NCBI GenBank assembly: GCA_033765305.1
Contig: JANRID010000016.1
Location: forward strand, 62,001 to 126,000
DNA: 64,000 nt
Reading direction: 5' to 3'
Source of the DNA: RDXT01 sp033765305
GTDB lineage: Bacteria > Bacteroidota > Bacteroidia > J057
Part shown: positions 7,680 through 17,183 of the stretch, in pieces
How positions within the stretch are numbered: the stretch's first letter is position 1
Layout: every line of letters begins with the position of its first letter
Translations under genes and position numbers: made by a program
Notes under the pieces: generated by a model
Told to the model about the DNA's origin: nothing
The model's input: the letters and a program-made list of their open reading frames with translations, nothing else
Databases searched by the model: none

Positions 7680-8111
7680 CTATTCTACTTTGTACAACGT
7701 GTAGTGTACGATCTCGCCCTGCAGCAGGTCACAGTTGCTGTCCAGATTTTCGGATTCAACACGGATTTCACGCCTGAGAACGTTGAGCGTACAAGTCAAT
7801 TTCATGTAAGTGATACAGTTTGTGGCTTTGTTGCGCCGAATCTGTGTCAGGCGGAAGGTAGTCGCATTAATGAACTTACCTTCAGCATGGTGGTCGAAGC
7901 TATTGTTGTTGTAGTCGTACCATACCTCTATATCGTTCTGCTTGAAAAGCGTGGTTTGACCAGTGGTAGTCCTCCAAAGTCCTGAGACGTTAGGATATAA
8001 ACTAGGATCGGACGGCACCTCTACAGCCTGGACATATATCGGAGGGAGTGACCAGGAGGTAGAGAGCTCGGTCCATAAGCTGCTAAGCAGCAACATGAAG
8101 ATAGCGGTCAT
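7680..8111 (-). CDS. Hypothetical secreted protein
   Basis: A 143-residue protein not recognised as a known family. The N terminus is short and hydrophobic (MTAIFMLLLSSLWTELSTSW) and looks like a signal peptide. The mature part contains GLWRTTTGQTTLFKQNDIEV and repeated short beta-strand-like segments with three cysteines (two in the segment around TNCITYMKLTC), compatible with a small disulfide-stabilised beta-barrel of the kind seen in lipocalin-like exported proteins; that fold is a guess. Base composition is lower in G+C than the bulk of the window, matching the adjacent DUF4440-like gene and hydrolase, so the three may have arrived together. Confidence 0.6.
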   Translation of the reverse strand: MTAIFMLLLSSLWTELSTSWSLPPIYVQAVEVPSDPSLYPNVSGLWRTTTGQTTLFKQNDIEVWYDYNNNSFDHHAEGKFINATTFRLTQIRRNKATNCITYMKLTCTLNVLRREIRVESENLDSNCDLLQGEIVHYTLYKVE

Positions 8112-8155
8112 ACATCAAGAAGTCGATGGGGTTTAATAGGTATATAAAACATTGA

Positions 8156-8593
8156 TCAGGGCTTATACTCGTGTATTGAGCCGCCCACGAGCTTCCAGGT
8201 GCCGTTTACTTTTTCCAGTATCCGTATCTCGTGCGAATAGCGCTTTTCTCCCTGGGGTGAGGTGTTCACCTGATCATGCGCAGACCAGGCCATGTCTCCC
8301 TTCACACTGATCCGGTAATTGGAGTTGGTGCAGACAGAACCATTGCCCATCCCTTCCGGGGTCAGGGAATAAAACATCTCAGGTGTGACACTCATATGCC
8401 TGTCAGGGCCGGAAGAAAATACGGTGAAGTAGGGCTGTATATGCCAGCAGGACTTAAAAGCGGCCAGGTCTTTGGCGTGCCAGGCGCGGGTCTCAGCCTC
8501 GATCAGTTGTTTGATGGCGGCCTCGTCGGTGCTTTGGGCGTGGAGCGTGGCGATGCTGAGCATCAGCCAGGAGAGGAGCAGGAGATTTTTCAT
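8156..8593 (-). CDS. SnoaL/DUF4440-like exported protein (NTF2 fold)
   Basis: A 145-residue protein with signal peptide MKNLLLLSWLMLSIATLHAQ from the start at 8593; the upstream in-frame ATG at 8644 would precede the signal sequence and is rejected. The mature part begins with the typical NTF2-like opening DEAAIKQLIEAETRAWHAKD, where WHAKDLAAFKSCW matches the DUF4440/SnoaL helix, and ends with RILEKVNGTWKLVGGSIHEY, the usual terminal strands. Proteins of this fold bind small ligands in a conical cavity; most exported ones lack an assigned function. Its start lies 48 bases from the stop of the oxidoreductase gene transcribed in the same direction. Confidence 0.8.
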   Translation of the reverse strand: MKNLLLLSWLMLSIATLHAQSTDEAAIKQLIEAETRAWHAKDLAAFKSCWHIQPYFTVFSSGPDRHMSVTPEMFYSLTPEGMGNGSVCTNSNYRISVKGDMAWSAHDQVNTSPQGEKRYSHEIRILEKVNGTWKLVGGSIHEYKP

Positions 8594-8640
8594 GGGGGAA
8601 TGGGTATAGAAATTGGGTATAGGTGCAAACAAGACATAGC

Positions 8641-9954
8641 TCATGGCGCGAACGGATGCACATAGGGCGCCCGATAGGCCCGTTGCAGCATGGCCTGGGC
8701 CTGGAGATTGCCTTTGACGTTCATGGTGGCGGCCTCTATCGCCAGCCCGGCCTGCGTGCGGTAGGCCATATCTGCATAAATGACTGCCGCAGTGGTGCGG
8801 TAGGCATCGGCCAGGGTATTGGTGATCCCGGTATTCGACCTGGCCCGGACCCCTGCCGCAAATTCCGCAAACATATCCAGCAGCATTTTTTCATAGACGG
8901 GTGTGTTGGCAGGATTCATGGGGTCAAATACGATGCTGCCATGCGTGATTTTCGCTTTGCCGCCTGCCGGAAATACCTCCCAGCCCAGGTCGCCGGCGAA
9001 AATGGTCGCCTGTTCGCCGTAATAATATACCCCGATGTTGTGGTCGGGATTGGGCGCCGTGTAGCCCCAGGATTTGTGGCTCCAGTACACGGGCAGCCCC
9101 CCGTAGCTGAAGCGCACATCCAGGTGGTCGGGCTGATCCTGGGTCGTGTTGGACACGATGCCGCCAATCGCCGAGACCTGCTCCGGCAGATCGAGCCCCA
9201 TCACCTGGCGGATGTTGTGGAGGTAATGGATGCCCCAGTCTGCAAATATCCCCCGGCTGAAGGCGTGCTGCTGCCGCCACTGGGGCGTAGTGCCATTGGC
9301 ATCGCAGCGGTAGGGCACCCGCGGCGCCGGGCCGCAGTAGCGCTCGTAGTCGAGGGTAGCCGGAACCGGTTTTTCCGTCAGGCCGCCCTCCGGGCTGTGG
9401 ATATTGGCCTGCACCTGCCGGATCTTGCCCGCTCCGCCGCTTTGGATGAAGGCCCGCACCTGGTCGTTGGTGTCCGCCATCACACGCGGGAAGTCCACCT
9501 GCACCACATTGCCGGCCGCTTTGTGCGCTTCCAGCATGGCCTGCCCCTCGCGGATGTCGTAGCAGATGGGCTTTTCGAGAAACACATGCAGGCCGGCCTT
9601 GCAGGCATCGATGAACTGCAGGGCATGCCAATGGGTCGGCGTGGCGATGATCACGGCTTCCAGGCCCGGCATGCGGTACATGTCCCGGTAGTCGGCAAAG
9701 AGCCGGGGCGCCCTGGCGCCTGCGTCGGTTACGGCTTTTGCCGCACGGGCCAGCGCAAGGCTGTTCACGTCGCAGAGGGCTACGACCTCAAACAGGCTGC
9801 TGGCCAGCACCCTGGGCAGCAGCATATCGGTGCCCCACCAGCCGGTGCCGAGGATTGCGAGGGAGACTTTGTCCTGCCCCGCCCGGAGGGGGAAGGGCAG
9901 GGCCATCGTGCCGGCCAGCGCGGCGCTGGATTGGAGGAAGTTTCGGCGGTTCAT
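8641..9954 (-). CDS. Gfo/Idh/MocA-family oxidoreductase with Tat signal
   Basis: A 437-residue NAD(P)-dependent oxidoreductase. The start at 9954 (MNRRNFLQSSAALAGTMALP) yields a twin-arginine signal, common for Bacteroidota members of this family that act on sugars or sugar derivatives in the periplasm; the longer frame from 10053 would bury it. The Rossmann motif LAILGTGWWGTDML follows the signal and the family EKP motif appears as FLEKPICYDI near residue 140. The C-terminal substrate domain is of normal length. Substrate unknown; glycosidase-like roles through transient oxidation are known for some relatives. Confidence 0.9.
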   Translation of the reverse strand: MNRRNFLQSSAALAGTMALPFPLRAGQDKVSLAILGTGWWGTDMLLPRVLASSLFEVVALCDVNSLALARAAKAVTDAGARAPRLFADYRDMYRMPGLEAVIIATPTHWHALQFIDACKAGLHVFLEKPICYDIREGQAMLEAHKAAGNVVQVDFPRVMADTNDQVRAFIQSGGAGKIRQVQANIHSPEGGLTEKPVPATLDYERYCGPAPRVPYRCDANGTTPQWRQQHAFSRGIFADWGIHYLHNIRQVMGLDLPEQVSAIGGIVSNTTQDQPDHLDVRFSYGGLPVYWSHKSWGYTAPNPDHNIGVYYYGEQATIFAGDLGWEVFPAGGKAKITHGSIVFDPMNPANTPVYEKMLLDMFAEFAAGVRARSNTGITNTLADAYRTTAAVIYADMAYRTQAGLAIEAATMNVKGNLQAQAMLQRAYRAPYVHPFAP

Positions 9955-10250
9955 AGGGCGAGCGGAGGTGGGAAGAGGCGGGTTGTATGGGAACAGGGGC
10001 CGGGCAGCTGTCAGGAGAAAGCTGATGCAGCTAACTTCCGCCTTTCCCCCCAATTCCCGCCCCGCTTTTTCACCAGCGGACCAATCCGCTCAACCACGGG
10101 CAGCTTTCGGGAATAAACGGAAAACAAAACCATTCAAGCTTCAAACAAGTACACCTGTCCACTGATGGCCGCCCGGCCGCCGCTGGTAAAATAGATATGC
10201 TGATGATCAAGATTGTTGCCTTTAAACGGCATTGTGTAGTATGTTGGGAA

Positions 10251-13200
10251 ATGTTTCGGCGCATGCGCTCCCTGCTCTCCCTGTCAGCTATCTGGGCGCT
10301 GATAGACTTGCCCGGCAGCTATGCCCAGCAGCCGGTGCCGGGCAGCTATACGCTGCGCACACCGCAGTTGGATACACAGCCGCCGCGGATCTTCTTCGAG
10401 CACCTCACCTGGCGGGAGGGGCTTCCGCCCGGAGGCGTGTCGCATGTGTTTACCGACCGGCAGGGTTATCTCTGGCTCATGCGGGGCTACGCAGGCCTGT
10501 CCCGCTACGACGGGCACGAGTTCACCCATTTTGTGCCGGATGCAAGCGACAGCGCCGCACTGCCTGCGGATATGTTTGGGGTGCCGCCGGTCTATGACGC
10601 CTCCGGCAGGCTCTGGTTTGCGGGCACGTTTGGGATAGCAGGGTATGACCCACAGCAAGGCTCGTTCCGTAGGGTGCCATTCAATCGGACGATCCCTCCC
10701 AACAATCAGTCCCCGATGGTCTTATGCGCTGATCCAGCGGGCCGCCACTGGGTACTGGCAAATGGAAACAACATCCACCATCAGTCCCTCTACCGCTTCG
10801 ATCCGGAGGCAGGCACATTCCACCTGTACGATCTCAGCACCCGGCAGGCACAAGCAGCCTATGGCCCCGCGGGGGTTTTTACCATGCAAAACCACGCCCT
10901 CGGCCTGATGGAGACAGGCCCCCGGGGCAGGCTTTGGTTTTACTACGACGACAGCACCCATATCGGCCTGATGCAGTTCGAGCCGGAGGAGGACCGCTGG
11001 ACCTTGTTTCCCGTGCCGAAGCCGCTGTATCCGGGCACCACCCGGGCAACCAGTTGGCTGCGGATCCTGCCCAGCCCCGACGACGAGCGGGTGTGGATGA
11101 GCGGCTGGAATCAAGGGCTTTGGTCGCTGGAGTTCAGGGCCATGCGCTGGGTCCAGCTCGCTCCCTGGCGTACGTTTGTAGATATATGTCCCAGATCCCC
11201 GGACGAGTTGTGGCTTACCAGCTACGACGAAGGATTGTTTGTCCTGAACACCCGCACCCGCCTCCTGCAGCAGTACCGGCATCAGCCGGGACGCGCTGCC
11301 CATGAGTCGCCGCTGGAGGGGCGTTTGCTGGGATTGTCGCGGGACAATCCAGATAACATCCTCTGGATTGCCAGCGAAAAAGGTCTGAGCAAAATAGACC
11401 CGCATATGCAGAACTTCACCCGGCCCTCGCCCCTGCCGCCGGAGGGGGTTTGTGAAATGCTGAGTCCTGATTCTGCCTCGCAGGCCGTATTTGCGATTCA
11501 CAGCGTGGAGGGAGCTACCGTGCTGCACAAATGGCAGGAGCCGCAAAACGTGATCCGGAGCCGGGCGTATGCTCCCTGGCCTACTGCATTGTGGGAGGAG
11601 CCCCCCTATTTTATCCAGCGAGGCCCTCAAGGGCGGTATTGGGCAGGAATCGGTCTGGAGCTGGATCCGCAGACCCTGGCGCTGCATCCGGTGCCCTATC
11701 CGGTGAGCCGGGTCAGGCCGGAACAACTGAGCCGGGCCTGGCCTGGGGTGGCCGCGCCTGACGGCGACATCTGGTTTCCCAACCGCTGGGGCGGGCTTTT
11801 CCGTTTCGATGCGGCAAAAGAGCAGCTGCAGGGCATAGACCCGTTTCAGGTGCCGGACAGCATCCAACTGGTCTCTGTAAGGACCGTGCTCCCTGCCAGC
11901 GCGGGCAGACTGTGGCTGGCCACCGATGCGGGCCTGGCCTTGTACGATCCCCGAACCCGGGCCTGCATGATCTATACCGAAATCGAGCACGATACCGCCT
12001 CGCTACCGGGGCGTGCGGCGATGGATATACGTTTCGACCCGGCAGGACGGCTTTGGATCTGCGCGGCACGGGGGCTTTGCTGGCTCGACACGGCCCGGAT
12101 GCAGATACACCGCATTCCGGAGACAGCCTATGCGTTTTCCCGCATGATGCTGGACCGCCGGGGCACGATCTGGGCTGTCGCAACAGAGGGGCTGCTGCGC
12201 TGCCAGCCGACCACTGGCAGGGTGCGGCTCTACACGGAGCAGGACGGCCTGCGGATGCAGCAGTTTGAGCGCCTGGCGCTCAGCCCGGGCGGGTCTGTGA
12301 TGCTGGGCAACAAGCATATCTGGGATCCTGCCGGGTTTGTGGACAATACCCGGCGGCCAGAGGTGGTTTTTACGGATTTTAAGGTATTTGACAAGCCCTA
12401 TCCCCTGCCCCGCCAGATTGCGTTTATGGATGAGATCGTGCTCAGACATACTGATAATTTTTTCACGCTGACGTTTTCCGCGATGAGTTTTACCCAGCCC
12501 GAACTCAACCGCTACCGCTGGCAGCTGGAGGGCATAGACCCTGCCTGGGTGGAAGGCGGCAACCGTCACAGCGTCAGTTATACCAACCTCCCGCCCGGTA
12601 GTTATACCTTCAGGGTCATGGCCGCCAACAACGACGGCTACTGGAGCGAAAGGCCCCGCACCCTGCGCATCCGCATCCTGCCCGCCTGGTGGCAGACCTG
12701 GCAGTTTAAGGCACTGATGCTGCTGGCGGCGGGCCTCGCTGCCTTCTGGCTCTACCGCAGCCAGATCGCCCGGATCCGGGCCAGGGCTGCCACAGAAAAA
12801 AAAGAAGCCGAACTGGCCCAGGAGAAATCCGAGCTGCTGCTCCGGCTGGCGGAGGCGGAGACGAGCATGCTCCGGGCGCAGATGAATCCGCATTTTCTCT
12901 TCAATGTGCTGGTGTCCATCGACCGTTTTCTGCTCGAAAATGCCCCGCAAAGCGCCTCGGAGTACCTGAATAAGTTTTCGCGCCTGATCCGGCTCGTGCT
13001 GGAGCACTCCGGGCAGGACCGGGTGGCCCTTGGCAGCGAGCTGGAAGCCCTGCGCCTGTATCTGGAGCTGGAAACGCTGCGCTTCAAGGAAAAAATCCGC
13101 TGGGTGCTGGACATTGACCCGGAAATCGACCTGGAGTTTACGCTGGTGCCGCCGATGCTGCTCCAGCCTTTTGTGGAAAATGCCATCTGGCATGGGCTGC

Positions 13201-13490
13201 TGCACAAGGAAACCGGCGGGACGGTCCGCATCGTCCTGCGCCTGCTGCCTGGATCGGAACTGCTCCGGGTGCAGATCGAAGACGACGGCATCGGACGGGC
13301 GCAGGCAGAAGCGCTGAAAAGCCGCTCGGCCAGCCGCCGCAAATCCTTTGGCACCCAGCTGACGCAGGAACGGCTGGCCATCCTGGCCAAAATGTACAGT
13401 ACGGAGCAGTCGCGCATCGAGATCGAAGACCTGGTGGATGAATCCGCAGCAGGCTGCGGCACACGCGTAATCATTGAATTTTCTGTGTGA
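10251..13490 (+). CDS. Propeller-type sensor histidine kinase (Y_Y_Y, LytS-like kinase domain)
   Basis: A membrane sensor kinase of about 1,079 residues. After a signal sequence (MRSLLSLSAIWALIDLPGSY) comes a long periplasmic part made of two-component-regulator propeller repeats, such as FTDRQGYLWLMRGYAGLSRY and DPAGRLWICAARGLCWLD, then a triple-tyrosine domain (NRYRWQLEGIDPAWVEGG, YTNLPPGSYTFRVMA). One transmembrane helix near residue 830 (FKALMLLAAGLAAFWLY) and a coiled coil lead into a His_kinase domain of the LytS/YehU type with MNPHFLFN (His881) and an HATPase_c domain with GIGRAQAEALK. The start at 10251 is chosen for the signal; 10197 is possible. The LytTR regulator encoded 122 bases downstream is its obvious partner. 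Confidence 0.92.
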   Translation: MFRRMRSLLSLSAIWALIDLPGSYAQQPVPGSYTLRTPQLDTQPPRIFFEHLTWREGLPPGGVSHVFTDRQGYLWLMRGYAGLSRYDGHEFTHFVPDASDSAALPADMFGVPPVYDASGRLWFAGTFGIAGYDPQQGSFRRVPFNRTIPPNNQSPMVLCADPAGRHWVLANGNNIHHQSLYRFDPEAGTFHLYDLSTRQAQAAYGPAGVFTMQNHALGLMETGPRGRLWFYYDDSTHIGLMQFEPEEDRWTLFPVPKPLYPGTTRATSWLRILPSPDDERVWMSGWNQGLWSLEFRAMRWVQLAPWRTFVDICPRSPDELWLTSYDEGLFVLNTRTRLLQQYRHQPGRAAHESPLEGRLLGLSRDNPDNILWIASEKGLSKIDPHMQNFTRPSPLPPEGVCEMLSPDSASQAVFAIHSVEGATVLHKWQEPQNVIRSRAYAPWPTALWEEPPYFIQRGPQGRYWAGIGLELDPQTLALHPVPYPVSRVRPEQLSRAWPGVAAPDGDIWFPNRWGGLFRFDAAKEQLQGIDPFQVPDSIQLVSVRTVLPASAGRLWLATDAGLALYDPRTRACMIYTEIEHDTASLPGRAAMDIRFDPAGRLWICAARGLCWLDTARMQIHRIPETAYAFSRMMLDRRGTIWAVATEGLLRCQPTTGRVRLYTEQDGLRMQQFERLALSPGGSVMLGNKHIWDPAGFVDNTRRPEVVFTDFKVFDKPYPLPRQIAFMDEIVLRHTDNFFTLTFSAMSFTQPELNRYRWQLEGIDPAWVEGGNRHSVSYTNLPPGSYTFRVMAANNDGYWSERPRTLRIRILPAWWQTWQFKALMLLAAGLAAFWLYRSQIARIRARAATEKKEAELAQEKSELLLRLAEAETSMLRAQMNPHFLFNVLVSIDRFLLENAPQSASEYLNKFSRLIRLVLEHSGQDRVALGSELEALRLYLELETLRFKEKIRWVLDIDPEIDLEFTLVPPMLLQPFVENAIWHGLLHKETGGTVRIVLRLLPGSELLRVQIEDDGIGRAQAEALKSRSASRRKSFGTQLTQERLAILAKMYSTEQSRIEIEDLVDESAAGCGTRVIIEFSV

Positions 13491-13612
13491 TCCCATCCTG
13501 AAATCTGCGCACAGTTCGAATATGTTGTATATTTGCTGGGCAATAGCTGCCGAGGGAGCAGGGGATGGGGGGCAGGGCATGCTTTCGCTAGATACCCAAC
13601 TCCAACCCAGCC

Positions 13613-14359
13613 ATGACCCTGAAAGCAGTGCTGATTGATGATGAGCCGGACAGTATTGCCGTACTGTCCTTCCTGCTGGCAGCGCATTGCCCCGAGGTCG
13701 AGGTCGTGGCCGCCTGCGGCGACGGCCAGGCTGGCCTGGAGGCGATCCGGCAGCTGCAGCCGGATCTGGTTTTTCTCGACATCGAGATGCCGCGGATGAA
13801 TGCGTTTCAGCTGCTGGACCATTTTCCGGACCTGCCGTTCCGGCTCATTTTTGTCACAGCCTATGACCAGTTTGCAGTCAAGGCGTTCCGCTATGCGGCG
13901 CTCGACTACCTGCTGAAGCCGGTCAATCCGGAGGAGCTGAAAGAGGCAGTAGCCAAGGCGGTGCAGCTGCCGCAGATGGACCCGCGCCAGCTGGAGATCC
14001 TGCGGGGGCAGCTGGAGCCCGGCAAGCAGCAGCCGCTGCGCCTGCTGCTGCCCCTGCGGCAAGGGTACTCGGTCGTAAACCCCGACGACATTCTCTACTG
14101 CGAAAGCGAAGGCAGCTATACCCGCCTGTACCTCGCCAATGCGGAGGTCTGCCTTGTGACCCGCATCCTGGGCGATGTGAGCAAGACCCTGGAAGGCAGC
14201 CATTTCTTCCGCACGCACAAGTCCTGGCTCGTGAACCTCAACCATGTGCAGCGCTTTTTCAAGACGGAAGGCGCCTACGTGGTCATGCGCGACGGGCGGC
14301 AGATCCCCCTGGCCCGGAACCGCCGGGATGATTTTCTGCGGCTGATGACGCAGCTCTGA
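13613..14359 (+). CDS. LytTR-family response regulator
   Basis: A 248-residue response regulator. The receiver domain has the acidic pair Asp9-Asp10, phospho-acceptor Asp56 in LVFLDIEMP, and Lys102 in LLKPVNPEEL. The C-terminal LytTR DNA-binding domain begins around residue 135 and includes DDILYCESEGSYTRLYL and HFFRTHKSWLVNLNHV, the usual LytTR core. It sits directly behind the propeller histidine kinase of the LytS type and should be phosphorylated by it. The targets are not visible here; in Bacteroidota such pairs often control polysaccharide or stress functions. Confidence 0.94.
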   Translation: MTLKAVLIDDEPDSIAVLSFLLAAHCPEVEVVAACGDGQAGLEAIRQLQPDLVFLDIEMPRMNAFQLLDHFPDLPFRLIFVTAYDQFAVKAFRYAALDYLLKPVNPEELKEAVAKAVQLPQMDPRQLEILRGQLEPGKQQPLRLLLPLRQGYSVVNPDDILYCESEGSYTRLYLANAEVCLVTRILGDVSKTLEGSHFFRTHKSWLVNLNHVQRFFKTEGAYVVMRDGRQIPLARNRRDDFLRLMTQL

Positions 14360-14403
14360 AGCGCACGCAGCGGGCGGGGGAAACGCGTTGTATCTTGCCG
14401 CAG

Positions 14404-14784
14404 ATGAACCGCCTCATGACCCTCCTGCTGCCCGCCGTGCCGGCGTTTATATCGCTGGCGATCCTGCTGCGTCTTGTGCTTCGCCGCGCCTTCTGGCGCC
14501 GTGAAGGGGTGCCGGTACAGGCCGAAGTGGAATCTGTGGAGCTGCGGGGACGCTATTCCATCTCGGTACTGCGCTTTCAGGAGCAGGAAGGCGGCGCGTA
14601 CCACCGCATCCGCTTTCACAATCCCCGCCGCCCTCACCGTCCGGGCCAGATGCTGCCGCTGCGCTACCGGCGGGGCAAGCCTTCGGAGACAGACCTGTAT
14701 GAGCGCAGCTTCCGCGCACTGCTGGCCGGGCTGGCCCTTGCAGGCCTGCTGGCAGCGCTGATGCTCGCGGGGGCGCTGGCATAG
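14404..14784 (+). CDS. Small membrane protein, DUF3592-like
   Basis: A 126-residue protein with one N-terminal hydrophobic helix (LMTLLLPAVPAFISLAILLR) and a second at the C terminus (ALLAGLALAGLLAALMLAG), separated by a beta-rich soluble part carrying VQAEVESVELRGRYSISVLRF and PHRPGQMLPLRYRRGKPSE. This arrangement and the V-x-A-x-V and G-x-x-L-P-L-RY patterns resemble DUF3592 proteins, of unknown function. The chosen ATG lies six bases after a TATCTTGC element (14391-14398), which suggests a very short leader; a TTG at 14395 is also in frame. It is convergent with the large T9SS protein gene. Confidence 0.7.
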   Translation: MNRLMTLLLPAVPAFISLAILLRLVLRRAFWRREGVPVQAEVESVELRGRYSISVLRFQEQEGGAYHRIRFHNPRRPHRPGQMLPLRYRRGKPSETDLYERSFRALLAGLALAGLLAALMLAGALA

Positions 14785-14827
14785 GCTGCCTGCGCACAAC
14801 GCCCGCCCCGCCCTGCATACAAACGCA

Positions 14828-14853
14828 CAGGGGAGGCATTGCTGCCTCCCCTG
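14828..14853. terminator. Perfect 11-base hairpin between convergent genes
   Basis: CAGGGGAGGCA (14828-14838) and its exact complement (14843-14853) flank the loop TTGC. It lies between the converging small membrane protein gene and the T9SS protein gene and probably ends both transcripts; there is no T run on either side. Confidence 0.6.
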
Positions 14854-14875
14854 GTCATGCACGTAGCCGAATTGC

Positions 14876-16921
14876 TTAATACCGGACGATCCGGAGGGTG
14901 CCGCTGCGTCCGGCGGCGTCGAGGCGCACGAGGTACAGGCCTGCAGGCACGTTGCCCAGGTCGAGGCGGTAGCTGCTGCCGGTCAGGCTGGTGCTGAAGA
15001 GCGCCTGGCCGTTGCTGCTGAGCAGGGTCAGCCGGGCGTTGCGGACCATCGCATCCGTGATGGTGACCTCAGCAAAGCGGCCGGTGAGGCTGGGCGCCAC
15101 CGAGAACCACTTCGGCAGTTCGTCGCGGCCGATGCCCACGCTGCAGGCGGTATTGTCGGAGCAGATGCCGAAGCAGGTATTGATCACGGTATCCACGCGG
15201 ACCTGGCTGAACCGGCGGTCGTTGAAGTTGCCGGGGTTGGCGCAGGGCTGTCCGGCGATGTTTTCCTTGCAGGAATAGTCGGGACAAGGGCCATTGGTCA
15301 GGGTGTAGTAGCCGTTGAAGTTGGTTTCGCGCTCGAAGGTGATCGAGTACACCCCGTCGCCGTCGGGATCGCGCAGGCGGAACTCGTTCGGGGCTGCGCC
15401 GAAGGCAAGGCCGCCCGCGAGGTATACGCCTTCGGGATTGGGCGTCACGCCTGCGGGGAAGCCGACGTTGAGCGTAATGTCTACGCCGGCGCCGCAGTTG
15501 TAGCAGCTGTTCCAGCATACCGTTCCGAGGGTGATGTCTTCCGTGATCTGGGCGGCCCGGTTGACAAACTGGCCGGAGGGGTCGCGGCGGGTGCAGATTT
15601 CCGTGCCTTTGAATTCTTCCTGCACAGCCCAGTTGTCGAAGGCAAACTTGTACTCGATGAGGCCCTTGGGCACGGTCACGGTAGCGGTCCAGATGCCGTC
15701 GCCGTCGGCATCGGCCAGCGGGTTGGCGGTTCCGCTGAATCCGTTGAAGGATCCGTTTACGGTCGGCTGGGTGCCGGTGCCGTTGTAGCCGTTGAGGTTC
15801 AGCGAGAAGGTCACTTCAGCCGTCGTGGGTCCGACCGGCGCCTGGACGCAGAGGTCGTCGAAGTAGTAGGTGTAGCTGTTGACGCCGTTGCCTACATCGC
15901 CGAAGTCGAAGAAGACCACCACGCGGTTGTAGCTGTTGCCTGCGGCAACCACCGATGCGTTGGCATCCGAGGGCGTGCTGGGATCCCAGCAGACTTCCAC
16001 CCATTCGCCCGCCGTAGCTACGGTTTTCTTGACCTCCCAGTTGCCGCCGCCGGTCGTGGACTGCTCCAGCTTGAGCATGACGTTGCCGGAGTCCGGCAGC
16101 CATACCTTCATGCAGATCAGCTCGCCGTTGGTCACATTGATCGGGGTAGTGGGGTTGGGGTCGGAGAAAGCACCGGCAAAGGAAAGGGCGTCGGCCGGGC
16201 GCACATGGATCATGACGCTGTCGCTGGTATTGATGCCCGAAGGGTCGGGGTTGGCGACCGGGCCGGTGGTGGAGCCGTCCAGGCTGGAGCCGAAGTAGAA
16301 AAAGCGGGTGCTGGTGGCAGGCGCTTCGAAGTCGAGCACCGTGTTGCACACCGTAGCGGCAACCGGCATCACCACCAGATCATCGAAGTAATAGGTGGCA
16401 TCGGTGCCGGGCGTTCCGAAGTTGAAGAAGACCACCACCCGGTTGTAGATGTGGCCGGAGGCCGTCACTCCCGGATTGGCATCGGAAGGGGTAGAGGGGT
16501 CCCAGCAGACTTCCACCCATTGGTTGGCAGCAGATACGGTTTTCTTGACTTCCCAGTCGCCGCCGCCGTTGGAGGATTGCTCCAGCTTGAGCTGCACATT
16601 GCCCGCGACAGGCATCCACACTTTCATGCAGATCATATTGCCGTCGGTCACGTCCACCGGAGTCGAGGGGTTGGGATCGGAGAAGGCACCGGCCCAGGGC
16701 TGCGAGCCGGAGGGCTTCAGGTGGGCCATCACGCTGTCGCTGAGGTTGATGCCCGACTTGTCGGGGTTCGCGATGGGGCCTACAATGGTGCCATCGATGC
16801 TGGAGCCGAAGTAGAAAAACCGGGTGCTGGTCGCAGGCGCCTCAAAGTCGAGAATGGTGACCTGGGCATGGGCTGAGACGGCGAGCATCATCAGCAGGGG
16901 CGTAAGTAGTCGTTTGAGCAT
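14876..16921 (-). CDS. T9SS-sorted secreted protein with tandem lectin-like and CBM-like modules
   Basis: A 681-residue secreted protein. After signal peptide LLTPLLMMLAVSAHAQ there are two successive ~170-residue repeats, each starting with LDFEAPATSTRFFYFGSS and ending with YNRVVVFF and a YYFDDL strand, the form of a jelly-roll carbohydrate-binding-like module. A third part (GSFNGFSGTANPLADADGDG, then WTATVTVPKGLIEYKFAFDN) resembles starch-binding/isoamylase-N modules, and a fourth related unit has GDGVYSITFERETNFNGYYT with several cysteines. The C terminus (RLTLLSSNGQALFSTSLTG, PAGLYLVRLDAAG) is a type A type-IX-secretion sorting domain. No catalytic module is recognised, so it is probably an adhesin or glycan binder at the cell surface. 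Confidence 0.85.
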   Translation of the reverse strand: MLKRLLTPLLMMLAVSAHAQVTILDFEAPATSTRFFYFGSSIDGTIVGPIANPDKSGINLSDSVMAHLKPSGSQPWAGAFSDPNPSTPVDVTDGNMICMKVWMPVAGNVQLKLEQSSNGGGDWEVKKTVSAANQWVEVCWDPSTPSDANPGVTASGHIYNRVVVFFNFGTPGTDATYYFDDLVVMPVAATVCNTVLDFEAPATSTRFFYFGSSLDGSTTGPVANPDPSGINTSDSVMIHVRPADALSFAGAFSDPNPTTPINVTNGELICMKVWLPDSGNVMLKLEQSTTGGGNWEVKKTVATAGEWVEVCWDPSTPSDANASVVAAGNSYNRVVVFFDFGDVGNGVNSYTYYFDDLCVQAPVGPTTAEVTFSLNLNGYNGTGTQPTVNGSFNGFSGTANPLADADGDGIWTATVTVPKGLIEYKFAFDNWAVQEEFKGTEICTRRDPSGQFVNRAAQITEDITLGTVCWNSCYNCGAGVDITLNVGFPAGVTPNPEGVYLAGGLAFGAAPNEFRLRDPDGDGVYSITFERETNFNGYYTLTNGPCPDYSCKENIAGQPCANPGNFNDRRFSQVRVDTVINTCFGICSDNTACSVGIGRDELPKWFSVAPSLTGRFAEVTITDAMVRNARLTLLSSNGQALFSTSLTGSSYRLDLGNVPAGLYLVRLDAAGRSGTLRIVRY

Positions 16922-17123
16922 AGTCAGGAAAATGAGTAGCGTACGTGGTAATCGGTATCACGGCATACTGCCAGCCTTCCGGGCTGGCCAGATCCAATTC
17001 CGAAGATCGGCTTTTGCATCATAAACATCCCAATTTCAGGCTGCGTCATGCATACATCAGCCGGGCACCGCTACTACATCATCCCTACATCAGTACAGTA
17101 CAGCCTTCTGGGGCACAACCTTG

Positions 17124-17155
17124 TTTGGATAAGGGCAGTTAGATCTGTATACTTC
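17124..17155 (+). promoter_or_regulatory. Bacteroidota-type promoter for the propeller regulator
   Basis: TTTG at 17124-17127 and TATACTTC at 17148-17155 are 20 bases apart, a good fit to the -33 TTTG / -7 TAnnTTTG promoter of this phylum, 28 bases before the ATG at 17184. Confidence 0.5.
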
Positions 17156-17183
17156 CGTCCTGCGAGACGAAACCTGCCCCTTC

